Origin: Saccoglossus kowalevskii
Taxonomy: Eukaryota; Hemichordata; Enteropneusta; Harrimaniidae
DNA: 14,562 nt
Direction of reading: 5' to 3'
Assembly (NCBI RefSeq): GCF_000003605.2
Contig: NW_003121390.1
Span: 1-14,562, forward strand
Shown here: piece after piece, positions 1 to 11,218 of the stretch
Layout of the letters: each line of letters starts with the position of its first letter
Position numbering within the stretch: position 1 is the first letter of the stretch
The notes under the pieces: generated by a model
Seen by the model: only the letters and a program-made list of their open reading frames with translations
What the model was told of the DNA's origin: nothing
The model's database searches: none
Translations under genes and position numbers: made by a program

Positions 1-50
1 TCACATTACCTGTATGACTGTTACACATTGTCTTGTATTGAAAATCTCCT
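1..50. repeat. First unit in window, 47-bp p-t type, possible left edge
   Basis: The first full unit starts at base 4 with CATTACC and ends at 50. The three bases before it are TCA, whereas a normal preceding unit would end CCT. That gives two mismatches in three bases, which is either a variant or the true left edge of the array. Three bases cannot decide between these, and the array may continue upstream of the window. Confidence 0.5.
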
Positions 51-270
51 CACCTGTATGACAGTTACACATTGTCTTGTATTGAAAATCTCCTCACCTG
101 TATGGCAGTTACACATTGTCTTGTATTGAAAATCACCTCACCTGTATGACAGTTACACATTGTCTTGTATTGAAAATCTCCTCACCTGTATGACAGTTAC
201 ACATTGTCTTGTATTGAAAATCTCCTCACCTGTATGACAGTTACACATTGTCTTGTATTGAAAATCTCCT

Positions 271-1070
271 CACCTGTATGACAGTTACACATTGTCTTGT
301 ATTGAAAATCTCCTCACCTGTATGACAGTTACACATTGTCTTGTATTGAAAATCTCCTCATTACCTGTATGACTGTTACACATTGTCTTGTATTGAAAAT
401 CTCCTCACCTGTATAACTGTTACACATTGTCTTGTATTGAAAATCTCCTCACCTGTATGACAGTTACACATTGTCTTGTATTGAAAATCTCCTCATTACC
501 TGTATGACTGTTACACATTGTCTTGTATTGAAAATCTCCTCACCTGTATGACAGTTACACATTGTCTTGTATTGAAAATCTCCTCACCTGTATGACAGTT
601 ACACATTGTCTTGTAATGAAAATTTCCTCACCTGTATGACAGTTTACACATTGTCTTGTATTGAAAATCTCCTCACCTGTATGGCAGTTACACATTGTCT
701 TGTATTGAAAATTTCCTCACCTGTATGACAGTTTACACATTGTCTTGTATTGAAAATCTCCTCACCTGTATGGCAGTTACGCATTGTCTTGTATTGAAAA
801 TCTCCTCACCTGTATGACAGTTACACATTGTCTTGTATTGAAAATCTCCTCACCTGTATGACAGTTACACATTGTCTTGTATTGAAAATCTCCTCACCTG
901 TATGACAGTTACACATTGTCTTGTATTGAAAATCTCCTCACCTGTATGACAGTTACACATTGTCTTGTATTGAAAATCTCCTCACCTGTATGACTGTTAC
1001 ACATTGTCTTGTATTGAAAATCTCCTCACCTGCATGACTGTTACACATTGTCTTGTATTGAAAATCTCCT
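271..1070. repeat. Duplicated block A, left copy (18 units)
   Basis: The unit order a, a, pt, i, a, pt, a, an, x, gf, x, g(ACGC), a, a, a, a, t, t(TGCATG) is repeated in full at 12893-13692, offset by 12622 bp. The rare markers all line up at exactly this offset: TAATG plus TTTCC at 585, GTTTAC at 629 and 718, TTACGC near 781 and TGCATG at 1031. Agreement stops at 227 on the left (a against g) and at 1071 on the right (g against t). Confidence 0.9.
585..806. repeat. Five-unit cassette an-x-gf-x-g(ACGC), copy 1
   Basis: This 222-bp cassette has two 45-bp units and a terminal unit with TTACGC in place of TTACAC. The same five units in the same order occur at 2391-2612, 5264-5485 and 13207-13428, and nowhere else in the window. 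It is the most distinctive small marker for tracing copying events in the array. Confidence 0.9.
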
Positions 1071-1290
1071 CACCTGTATGGCAGTTACACATTGTCTTGT
1101 ATTGAAAATCTCCTCACCTGTATGACTGTTACACATTGTCTTGTATTGAAAATCTCCTCACCTGTATGACAGTTACACATTGTCTTGTATTGAAAATCTC
1201 CTCACCTGTATGACTGTTACACATTGTCTTGTATTGAACATTTCCTCACCTGTATGGCAGTTACACATTGTCTTGTATTGAAAATCTCCT

Positions 1291-2035
1291 CACCTGTATG
1301 ACAGTTACACATTGTCTTGTATTGAAAATCTCCTCACCTGTATGGCAGTTACACATTGTCTTGTATTGAAAATCTCCTCACCTGTATGACTGTTACACAT
1401 TGTCTTGTATTGAAAATCTCCTCACCTGTATGACAGTTACACATTGTCTTGTATTGAAAATCTCCTCACCTGTATGACTGTTACACATTGTCTTGTATTG
1501 AAAATCTCCTCACCTGTATGACAGTTACACATTGTCTTGTATTGAAAATCTCCTCACCTGTATGACAGTTACACATTGTCTTGTATTGAAAATCTCCTCA
1601 CCTGTATGACTGTTACACATTGTCTTGTATTGAAAATCTCCTCACCTGTATGACAGTTACACATTGTCTTGTATTGAAAATCTCCTCACCTGTATGACAG
1701 TTACACATTGTCTTGTATTGAAAATCTCCTCACCTGTATGACAGTTACACATTGTCTTGTATTGAAAATCTCCTCACCTGTATGACTGTTACACATTGTC
1801 TTGTATTGAAAATCTCCTCACCTGTATGACAGTTACACATTGTCTTGTATTGAAAATCTCCTCACCTGTATGACTGTTACACATTGTCTTGTAATGAAAA
1901 TCTCCTCACCTGTATGGCAGTTACACATTGTCTTGTATTGAAAATCTCCTCACCTGTATGACTGTTACACATTGTTTTGTATTGAAAATCTCCTCACCTG
2001 TATGACAGTTACACATTGTCTTGTATTGAAAATCT
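1291..2035. repeat. Duplicated block B, left copy (17 units)
   Basis: The order a, g, t, a, t, a, a, t, a, a, a, t, a, tN, g, to, a recurs at 10071-10815, offset 8780 bp. Rare markers agree: TAATG at 1891 with 10671, and ATTGTTTTG at 1971 with 10751. The g-t-a-t run that opens at 1335 recurs at 2215, exactly 880 bp (20 units) later, so 1335-2214 looks like a 20-unit higher-order module. Confidence 0.88.
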
Positions 2036-2390
2036 CCTCGCCTGTATGGCAGTTACACATTGTCTTGTATTGAACATTTCCTCACCTGTATGGCAGTTAC
2101 ACATTGTCTTGTATTGAAAATCTCCTCACCTGTATGACAGTTACACATTGTCTTGTATTGAAAATCTCCTCACCTGTATGACAGTTACACATTGTCTTGT
2201 ATTGAAAATCTCCTCACCTGTATGGCAGTTACACATTGTCTTGTATTGAAAATCTCCTCACCTGTATGACTGTTACACATTGTCTTGTATTGAAAATCTC
2301 CTCACCTGTATGACAGTTACACATTGTCTTGTATTGAAAATCTCCTCACCTGTATGACTGTTACACATTGTCTTGTATTGAAAATCTCCT
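1995..2390. repeat. Duplicated block B', left copy (9 units)
   Basis: The order a, gc (starting CGCC), g, a, a, g, t, a, t recurs at 9895-10290, offset 7900 bp. The rare CGCC start (G at 2040 and 9940) is found only in these two places. This offset differs by exactly 880 bp from that of the neighbouring block 1291-2035, so the right-hand copy joins the same two segments in the opposite order. Confidence 0.88.
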
Positions 2391-2876
2391 CACCTGTATG
2401 ACAGTTACACATTGTCTTGTAATGAAAATTTCCTCACCTGTATGACAGTTTACACATTGTCTTGTATTGAAAATCTCCTCACCTGTATGGCAGTTACACA
2501 TTGTCTTGTATTGAAAATTTCCTCACCTGTATGACAGTTTACACATTGTCTTGTATTGAAAATCTCCTCACCTGTATGGCAGTTACGCATTGTCTTGTAT
2601 TGAAAATCTCCTCACCTGTATGACAGTTACACATTGTCTTGTATTGAACATTTCCTCACCTGTATGGCAGTTACACATTGTCTTGTATTGAAAATCTCCT
2701 CACCTGTATGACAGTTACACATTGTCTTGTAATGAAAATCTCCTCACCTGTATGGCAGTTACACATTGTCTTGTATTGAAAATCTCCTCACCTGTATGAC
2801 AGTTACACATTGTCTTGTATTGAAAATCTCCTCACCTGTATGACAGTTACACATTGTCTTGTATTGAAAATCTCCT
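2391..2876. repeat. Duplicated block C, left copy (11 units)
   Basis: The order an, x, gf, x, g(ACGC), ac, g, aN, g, a, a is repeated at 5264-5749 with an offset of 2873 bp. The TAATG unit at 2701 matches the one at 5574. The first five units are the marker cassette also found at 585 and 13207. After 2876 the copies diverge: t then TGCATG here, w then i in the other. Confidence 0.88.
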
Positions 2877-2964
2877 CACCTGTATGACTGTTACACATTG
2901 TCTTGTATTGAAAATCTCCTCACCTGCATGACTGTTACACATTGTCTTGTATTGAAAATCTCCT

Positions 2965-3668
2965 CACCTGTATGACAGTTACACATTGTCTTGTATTGAA
3001 AATCTCCTCACCTGTATGACAGTTACACATTGTCTTGTATTGAAAATCTCCTCACCTGTATGACAGTTACACATTGTCTTGTATTGAAAATCTCCTCACC
3101 TGTATGACAGTTACACATTGTCTTGTATTGAAAATCTCCTCACCTGTATGACAGTTACACATTGTCTTGTATTGAAAATCTCCTCACCTGTATGGCAGTT
3201 ACACATTGTCTTGTATTGAACATTTCCTCACCTGTATGACAGTTACACATTGTCTTGTATTGAAAATCTCCTCACCTGTATGACAGTTACACATTGTCTT
3301 GTATTGAAAATCTCCTCACCTGTATGACAGTTACACATTGTCTTGTATTGAAAATCTCCTCACCTGTATGACAGTTACACATTGTCTTATATTAAAAATC
3401 TCCTCACCTGTATGACAGTTACACATTGTCTTGTATTGAAAATCTCCTCACCTGTATGACTGTTACACATTGTCTTGTATTGAAAATCTCCTCACCTGTA
3501 TGACAGATACACATTGTCTTGTATTGAAAATCTCCTCACCTGTATGACAGTTACACATTGTCTTGTATTGAAAATCTCCTCACCTGTATAACTGTTACAC
3601 ATTGTCTTGTATTGAAAATCTCCTCACCTGTATGACAGTTACACATTGTCTTGTATTGAAAATCTCCT
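2965..3668. repeat. Duplicated block D, copy 1 (16 units)
   Basis: The order a x5, gc, a, a, a, ay, a, t, a(GATACAC), a, i, a is found again at 8750-9453, offset 5785 bp, and from the gc unit onward at 11924-12407. The GACAGATACAC substitution near 3506 is a private marker seen only in these three places (3506, 9291, 12245). Confidence 0.88.
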
Positions 3669-3800
3669 CACCTGTATGACAGTTACACATTGTCTTGTAT
3701 TGAAAATCTCCTCACCTGTATGACAGTTACACATTGTCTTGTATTGAAAATCTCCTCACCTGTATAACTGTTACACATTGTCTTGTATTGAAAATCTCCT

Positions 3801-4112
3801 CACCTGTATGACAGTTACACATTGTCTTGTATTGAAAATCTCCTCACCTGTATGACAGTTACACGTTGTTTTGTATTGAAAATCTCCTCACCTGTATAAC
3901 TTACACATTGTCTTGTATTGAAAATCTCCTCACCTGTATGACTGTTACACATTGTCTTGTATTGAAAATCTCCTCATTACCTGTATGACTGTTACACATT
4001 GTCTTGTATTGAAAATCTCCTCATTACCTGTATGACTGTTACACATTGTCTTGTATTGAAAATCTCCTCACCTGTATGACAGTTACACATTGTCTTGTAT
4101 TGAAAATCTCCT
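3801..4112. repeat. Duplicated block E, copy 1 (42-bp and paired 47-bp units)
   Basis: The order is a, a(ACACGTTGTTTTG), d, t, pt, pt, a. It contains a 42-bp unit (3889-3930) and two adjacent 47-bp units (3975-4068). It recurs 708 bp later at 4509-4820. The offset equals 16 units plus the net four bases of the length variants, so this is a local tandem duplication of about 16 units. Confidence 0.9.
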
Positions 4113-4288
4113 CTACTGTATGACAGTTACACATTGTCTTGTATTGAAAATCTCCTCACCTGTATAACTGTTACACATTGTCTTGTATTAAAAATCTCCT
4201 CACCTGTATGACAGTTACACATTGTCTTGTATTAAAAATCTCCTCACCTGTATGACTGTTACACATTGTCTTGTATTAAAAATCTCCT
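4113..4288. repeat. Local variant cluster: CTACTG start and k units
   Basis: Four consecutive units are unusual. The first (4113) starts CTACTG instead of CACCTG, and the next three (i, a, t at 4157, 4201, 4245) all have TATTAAAAATC in place of TATTGAAAATC. The k form without the additional TTATA change occurs nowhere else, so one mutated unit seems to have spread its 3' half to neighbours of three different 5' types, as expected of short gene-conversion tracts. Confidence 0.75.
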
Positions 4289-4508
4289 CACCTGTATGAC
4301 AGTTACACATTGTCTTGTATTGAAAATCTCCTCACCTGTATGACAGTTACACATTGTCTTGTATTGAAAATCTCCTCACCTGTATGGCAGTTACACATTG
4401 TCTTGTATTGAAAATCTCCTCACCTGTATGACAGTTACACATTGTCTTGTATTGAAAATCTCCTCACCTGTATGACTGTTACACATTGTTTTGTATTGAA
4501 AATCTCCT

Positions 4509-4820
4509 CACCTGTATGACAGTTACACATTGTCTTGTATTGAAAATCTCCTCACCTGTATGACAGTTACACGTTGTTTTGTATTGAAAATCTCCTCACC
4601 TGTATAACTTACACATTGTCTTGTATTGAAAATCTCCTCACCTGTATGACTGTTACACATTGTCTTGTATTGAAAATCTCCTCATTACCTGTATGACTGT
4701 TACACATTGTCTTGTATTGAAAATCTCCTCATTACCTGTATGACTGTTACACATTGTCTTGTATTGAAAATCTCCTCACCTGTATGACAGTTACACATTG
4801 TCTTGTATTGAAAATCTCCT
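4509..4820. repeat. Duplicated block E, copy 2
   Basis: This is the second copy of 3801-4112, with the same 42-bp unit (4597-4638), paired 47-bp units (4683-4776) and ACACGTTGTTTTG (CpG at 4573). A third 42-bp unit at 14178-14219, followed by t and preceded by an a unit reading TTACATATTG, is a partial and diverged relative. Confidence 0.9.
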
Positions 4821-5263
4821 CACCTGTATGGCAGTTACACATTGTCTTGTATTGAAAATCTCCTCACCTGTATGACAGTTACACATTGTCTTGTATTGAA
4901 AATCTCCTCACCTGTATGACAGTTACACATTGTCTTGTATTGAAAATCTCCTCACCTGTATGACAGTTACACATTGTCTTGTATTGAAAATCTCCTCACC
5001 TGTATGACAGTTACACATTGTCTTGTATTGAAAATCTCCTCACCTGTATGACAGTTACACATTGTCTTGTATTGAAAATCTCCTCACCTGTATGACAGTT
5101 ACACATTGTCTTGTATTGAAAATCTCCTCATTACCTGTATGACTGTTACACATTGTCTTGTATTGAAAATCTCCTCACCTGTATGACAGTTACACATTGT
5201 CTTATATTAAAAATCTCCTCACCTGTATGACAGTTACACATTGTCTTGTATTGAAAATCTCCT

Positions 5264-5749
5264 CACCTGTATGACAGTTACACATTGTCTTGTAATGAAA
5301 ATTTCCTCACCTGTATGACAGTTTACACATTGTCTTGTATTGAAAATCTCCTCACCTGTATGGCAGTTACACATTGTCTTGTATTGAAAATTTCCTCACC
5401 TGTATGACAGTTTACACATTGTCTTGTATTGAAAATCTCCTCACCTGTATGGCAGTTACGCATTGTCTTGTATTGAAAATCTCCTCACCTGTATGACAGT
5501 TACACATTGTCTTGTATTGAACATTTCCTCACCTGTATGGCAGTTACACATTGTCTTGTATTGAAAATCTCCTCACCTGTATGACAGTTACACATTGTCT
5601 TGTAATGAAAATCTCCTCACCTGTATGGCAGTTACACATTGTCTTGTATTGAAAATCTCCTCACCTGTATGACAGTTACACATTGTCTTGTATTGAAAAT
5701 CTCCTCACCTGTATGACAGTTACACATTGTCTTGTATTGAAAATCTCCT
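5264..5749. repeat. Duplicated block C, right copy (11 units)
   Basis: This is the second copy of 2391-2876, identical in unit order. It ends exactly where the first w-i-n-x higher-order cassette begins at 5750, so a recombination junction lies at or very near 5750. Confidence 0.88.
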
Positions 5750-7689
5750 CACCTGTATGGCTGTTACACATTGTCTTGTATTGAAAATCTCCTCACCTGT
5801 ATAACTGTTACACATTGTCTTGTAATGAAAATTTCCTCACCTGTATGACAGTTTACACATTGTCTTGTATTGAAAATCTCCTCACCTGTATGACAGTTAC
5901 ACATTGTCTTGTATTGAAAATCTCCTCACCTGTATGACAGTTACACATTGTCTTGTATTGAAAATCTCCTCACCTGTATGGCAGTTACACATTGTCTTGT
6001 ATTGAACATTTCCTCACCTGTATGGCAGTTACACATTGTCTTGTATTGAAAATCTCCTCACCTGTATGACAGTTACACATTGTCTTGTATTGAAAATCTC
6101 CTCACCTGTATGACAGTTACACATTGTCTTGTATTGAAAATCTCCTCACCTGTATGGCAGTTACACATTGTCTTGTATTGAACATTTCCTCACCTGTATG
6201 GCAGTTACACATTGTCTTGTATTGAAAATCTCCTCACCTGTATGACAGTTACACATTGTCTTGTATTGAAAATCTCCTCACCTGTATGACAGTTACACAT
6301 TGTCTTGTATTGAACATTTCCTCACCTGTATGGCAGTTACACATTGTCTTGTATTGAAAATCTCCTCACCTGTATGACAGTTACACATTGTCTTGTATTG
6401 AAAATCTCCTCACCTGTATGGCAGTTACACATTGTCTTGTATTGAAAATCTCCTCACCTGTATGACTGTTACACATTGTCTTGTATTGAAAATCTCCTCA
6501 CCTGTATGACAGTTACACATTGTCTTGTATTGAAAATCTCCTCACCTGTATGACTGTTACACATTGTCTTGTATTGAACATTTCCTCACCTGTATGGCAG
6601 TTACACATTGTCTTGTATTGAAAATCTCCTCACCTGTATGACAGTTACACATTGTCTTGTATTGAAAATCTCCTCACCTGTATGACAGTTACACATTGTC
6701 TTGTATTGAAAATCTCCTCACCTGTATGGCAGTTACACATTGTCTTGTATTGAACATTTCCTCACCTGTATGGCAGTTACACATTGTCTTGTATTGAAAA
6801 TCTCCTCACCTGTATGACAGTTACACATTGTCTTGTATTGAAAATCTCCTCACCTGTATGACAGTTACACATTGTCTTGTATTGAAAATCTCCTCACCTG
6901 TATGGCAGTTACACATTGTCTTGTATTGAAAATCTCCTCACCTGTATGACTGTTACACATTGTCTTGTATTGAAAATCTCCTCACCTGTATGACAGTTAC
7001 ACATTGTCTTGTATTGAAAATCTCCTCACCTGTATGACTGTTACACATTGTCTTGTATTGAAAATCTCCTCATTACCTGTATGACAGTTACACATTGTCT
7101 TGTATTGAAAATCTCCTCACCTGTATGACAGTTACACATTGTCTTGTATTGAAAATCTCCTCACCTGTATGACAGTTACACATTGTCTTGTATTGAAAAT
7201 CTCCTCACCTGTATGACAGTTACACATTGTCTTGTATTGAAAATCTCCTCACCTGTATGACAGTTACACATTGTCTTGTATTGAAAATCTCCTCACCTGT
7301 ATGACAGTTACACATTGTCTTGTATTGAAAATCTCCTCACCTGTATGGCAGTTACACATTGTCTTGTATTGAACATTTCCTCACCTGTATGACAGTTACA
7401 CATTGTCTTGTATTGAAAATCTCCTCACCTGTATGACAGTTACACATTGTCTTGTATTGAAAATCTCCTCACCTGTATGACAGTTACACATTGTCTTGTA
7501 TTGAAAATCTCCTCACCTGTATAACTGTTACACATTGTCTTGTATTGAAAATCTCCTCACCTGTATGACAGTTACACATTGTCTTGTATTGAAAATCTCC
7601 TCACCTGTATGACAGTTACACATTGTCTTATATTAAAAATCTCCTCACCTGTATGACAGTTACACATTGTCTTGTATTGAAAATCTCCT
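5750..7689. repeat. Higher-order repeat copy 1 (44 units, 1940 bp)
   Basis: It opens with the cassette w, i-n, x, a, a, gc, g, a. Next come a run of g-c/g/a combinations, g, t, a, tc, g, a, a, gc, g, a, a, g, t, a, t, one 47-bp pa unit at 7071, five a units, gc, a, a, a, i, a, ay, a. Compared with copy 2 it has extra gc-g-a-a and ac-g-a units near 6103-6410, and it lacks the ay-a-t-GATACAC segment near its end. Confidence 0.85.
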
Positions 7690-9541
7690 CACCTGTATGG
7701 CTGTTACACATTGTCTTGTATTGAAAATCTCCTCACCTGTATAACTGTTACACATTGTCTTGTAATGAAAATTTCCTCACCTGTATGACAGTTTACACAT
7801 TGTCTTGTATTGAAAATCTCCTCACCTGTATGACAGTTACACATTGTCTTGTATTGAAAATCTCCTCACCTGTATGACAGTTACACATTGTCTTGTATTG
7901 AAAATCTCCTCACCTGTATGGCAGTTACACATTGTCTTGTATTGAACATTTCCTCACCTGTATGGCAGTTACACATTGTCTTGTATTGAAAATCTCCTCA
8001 CCTGTATGACAGTTACACATTGTCTTGTATTGAAAATCTCCTCACCTGTATGGCAGTTACACATTGTCTTGTATTGAAAATCTCCTCACCTGTATGACTG
8101 TTACACATTGTCTTGTATTGAAAATCTCCTCACCTGTATGACAGTTACACATTGTCTTGTATTGAAAATCTCCTCACCTGTATGACTGTTACACATTGTC
8201 TTGTATTGAACATTTCCTCACCTGTATGGCAGTTACACATTGTCTTGTATTGAAAATCTCCTCACCTGTATGACAGTTACACATTGTCTTGTATTGAAAA
8301 TCTCCTCACCTGTATGACAGTTACACATTGTCTTGTATTGAAAATCTCCTCACCTGTATGGCAGTTACACATTGTCTTGTATTGAACATTTCCTCACCTG
8401 TATGGCAGTTACACATTGTCTTGTATTGAAAATCTCCTCACCTGTATGACAGTTACACAATGTCTTGTATTGAAAATCTCCTCACCTGTATGACAGTTAC
8501 ACATTGTCTTGTATTGAAAATCTCCTCACCTGTATGGCAGTTACACATTGTCTTGTATTGAAAATCTCCTCACCTGTATGACTGTTACACATTGTCTTGT
8601 ATTGAAAATCTCCTCACCTGTATGACAGTTACACATTGTCTTGTATTGAAAATCTCCTCACCTGTATGACTGTTACACATTGTCTTGTATTGAAAATCTC
8701 CTCATTACCTGTATGACAGTTACACATTGTCTTGTATTGAAAATCTCCTCACCTGTATGACAGTTACACATTGTCTTGTATTGAAAATCTCCTCACCTGT
8801 ATGACAGTTACACATTGTCTTGTATTGAAAATCTCCTCACCTGTATGACAGTTACACATTGTCTTGTATTGAAAATCTCCTCACCTGTATGACAGTTACA
8901 CATTGTCTTGTATTGAAAATCTCCTCACCTGTATGACAGTTACACATTGTCTTGTATTGAAAATCTCCTCACCTGTATGGCAGTTACACATTGTCTTGTA
9001 TTGAACATTTCCTCACCTGTATGACAGTTACACATTGTCTTGTATTGAAAATCTCCTCACCTGTATGACAGTTACACATTGTCTTGTATTGAAAATCTCC
9101 TCACCTGTATGACAGTTACACATTGTCTTGTATTGAAAATCTCCTCACCTGTATGACAGTTACACATTGTCTTATATTAAAAATCTCCTCACCTGTATGA
9201 CAGTTACACATTGTCTTGTATTGAAAATCTCCTCACCTGTATGACTGTTACACATTGTCTTGTATTGAAAATCTCCTCACCTGTATGACAGATACACATT
9301 GTCTTGTATTGAAAATCTCCTCACCTGTATGACAGTTACACATTGTCTTGTATTGAAAATCTCCTCACCTGTATAACTGTTACACATTGTCTTGTATTGA
9401 AAATCTCCTCACCTGTATGACAGTTACACATTGTCTTGTATTGAAAATCTCCTCACCTGTATGACAGTTACACATTGTCTTATATTAAAAATCTCCTCAC
9501 CTGTATGACAGTTACACATTGTCTTGTATTGAAAATCTCCT
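7690..9541. repeat. Higher-order repeat copy 2 (42 units, 1852 bp)
   Basis: It has the same opening cassette (w at 7690, i-n at 7734, 45-bp x at 7778, a, a, gc), then g, a, g, t, a, tc, g, a, a, gc, g, a, a, g, t, a, t, pa (8703), five a, gc, a, a, a, ay, a, t, a(GATACAC), a, i, a, ay, a. From 8750 it overlaps block D. The unit at 8439 has a private ACACAATG change. Confidence 0.85.
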
Positions 9542-9894
9542 CACCTGTATGGCTGTTACACATTGTCTTGTATTGAAAATCTCCTCACCTGTATAACTGT
9601 TACACATTGTCTTGTAATGAAAATTTCCTCACCTGTATGAAAGTTTACACATTGTCTTGTATTGAAAATCTCCTCACCTGTATGACAGTTACACATTGTC
9701 TTGTATTGAAAATCTCCTCACCTGTATGACAGTTACACATTGTCTTGTATTGAAAATCTCCTCACCTGTATGGCAGTTACACATTGTCTTGTATTGAACA
9801 TTTCCTCACCTGTATGGCAGTTACACATTGTCTTGTATTGAAAATCTCCTCACCTGTATGACAGTTACACATTGTCTTGTATTGAAAATCTCCT

Positions 9895-10815
9895 CACCTG
9901 TATGACAGTTACACATTGTCTTGTATTGAAAATCTCCTCGCCTGTATGGCAGTTACACATTGTCTTGTATTGAACATTTCCTCACCTGTATGGCAGTTAC
10001 ACATTGTCTTGTATTGAAAATCTCCTCACCTGTATGACAGTTACACATTGTCTTGTATTGAAAATCTCCTCACCTGTATGACAGTTACACATTGTCTTGT
10101 ATTGAAAATCTCCTCACCTGTATGGCAGTTACACATTGTCTTGTATTGAAAATCTCCTCACCTGTATGACTGTTACACATTGTCTTGTATTGAAAATCTC
10201 CTCACCTGTATGACAGTTACACATTGTCTTGTATTGAAAATCTCCTCACCTGTATGACTGTTACACATTGTCTTGTATTGAAAATCTCCTCACCTGTATG
10301 ACAGTTACACATTGTCTTGTATTGAAAATCTCCTCACCTGTATGACAGTTACACATTGTCTTGTATTGAAAATCTCCTCACCTGTATGACTGTTACACAT
10401 TGTCTTGTATTGAAAATCTCCTCACCTGTATGACAGTTACACATTGTCTTGTATTGAAAATCTCCTCACCTGTATGACAGTTACACATTGTCTTGTATTG
10501 AAAATCTCCTCACCTGTATGACAGTTACACATTGTCTTGTATTGAAAATCTCCTCACCTGTATGACTGTTACACATTGTCTTGTATTGAAAATCTCCTCA
10601 CCTGTATGACAGTTACACATTGTCTTGTATTGAAAATCTCCTCACCTGTATGACTGTTACACATTGTCTTGTAATGAAAATCTCCTCACCTGTATGGCAG
10701 TTACACATTGTCTTGTATTGAAAATCTCCTCACCTGTATGACTGTTACACATTGTTTTGTATTGAAAATCTCCTCACCTGTATGACAGTTACACATTGTC
10801 TTGTATTGAAAATCT
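9895..10815. repeat. Circularly permuted copy of the 880-bp module
   Basis: The first 396 bp (9895-10290) match 1995-2390 and the overlapping 745 bp (10071-10815) match 1291-2035. Read as units, this stretch is a, gc, g, a, a and then g, t, a, t ... tN, g, to, a. That is the 20-unit module of 1335-2214 opened at a different point, with one unit repeated at the end. It stops at 10815 in a shortened 41-bp unit whose last three bases (CCT) are missing before CATTACC, probably a second junction. Confidence 0.82.
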
Positions 10816-10954
10816 CATTACCTGTATGACTGTTACACATTGTCTTGTATTGAAAATCTCCTCATTACCTGTATGACAGTTACACATTGTTTTGTATTGA
10901 AAATCTCCTCTACTGTATGACTGTTTACACATTGTCTTGTATTGAAAATCTCCT
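10775..10954. repeat. Cluster of four length-variant units (41, 47, 47, 45 bp)
   Basis: Four successive units are abnormal. One is 41 bp (10775-10815, lost CCT at its end) and two are 47 bp starting CATTACC (10816 and 10863, the second also ATTGTTTTG). The last is 45 bp, starting CTACTG with GACTGTTTACAC (10910). This is the densest run of indels in the array and contains the only x-type unit (GTTTAC) not preceded by a TTTCC unit. It probably marks a recombination junction. Confidence 0.8.
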
Positions 10955-11218
10955 CACCTGTATGACTGTTACACATTGTCTTGTATTGAAAATCTCCTCA
11001 CCTGTATGACAGTTACACATTGTCTTGTATTGAAAATCTCCTCACCTGTATGACAGTTACACATTGTCTTGTATTGAAAATCTCCTCACCTGTATGACAG
11101 TTACACATTGTCTTGTATTGAAAATCTCCTCACCTGTATGACAGTTACACATTGTCTTATATTAAAAATCTCCTCACCTGTATGACAGTTACACATTGTC
11201 TTGTATTGAAAATCTCCT

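Larger units (their letters stand above)
9542..11218. repeat. Higher-order repeat copy 3 (38 units, 1677 bp), chimeric
   Basis: It opens with w, i-n, x (this x reads GAAAGTTT, a private change), a, a, gc, g, a. From 9895 it switches to the permuted 880-bp module also seen at 1291-2390, up to 10815. A short cluster of length variants follows (10816-10954), then t, a, a, a, ay, a into the next copy. It is therefore a chimera of the right-hand higher-order repeat and left-type sequence. Confidence 0.83.

Noticed and set aside
3889-3930. 42-bp units as a separate repeat family
   Set aside because: They align to the normal unit with just a G-to-A change and a two-base loss (ATAACTTACAC), so they are deletion variants of the i type.
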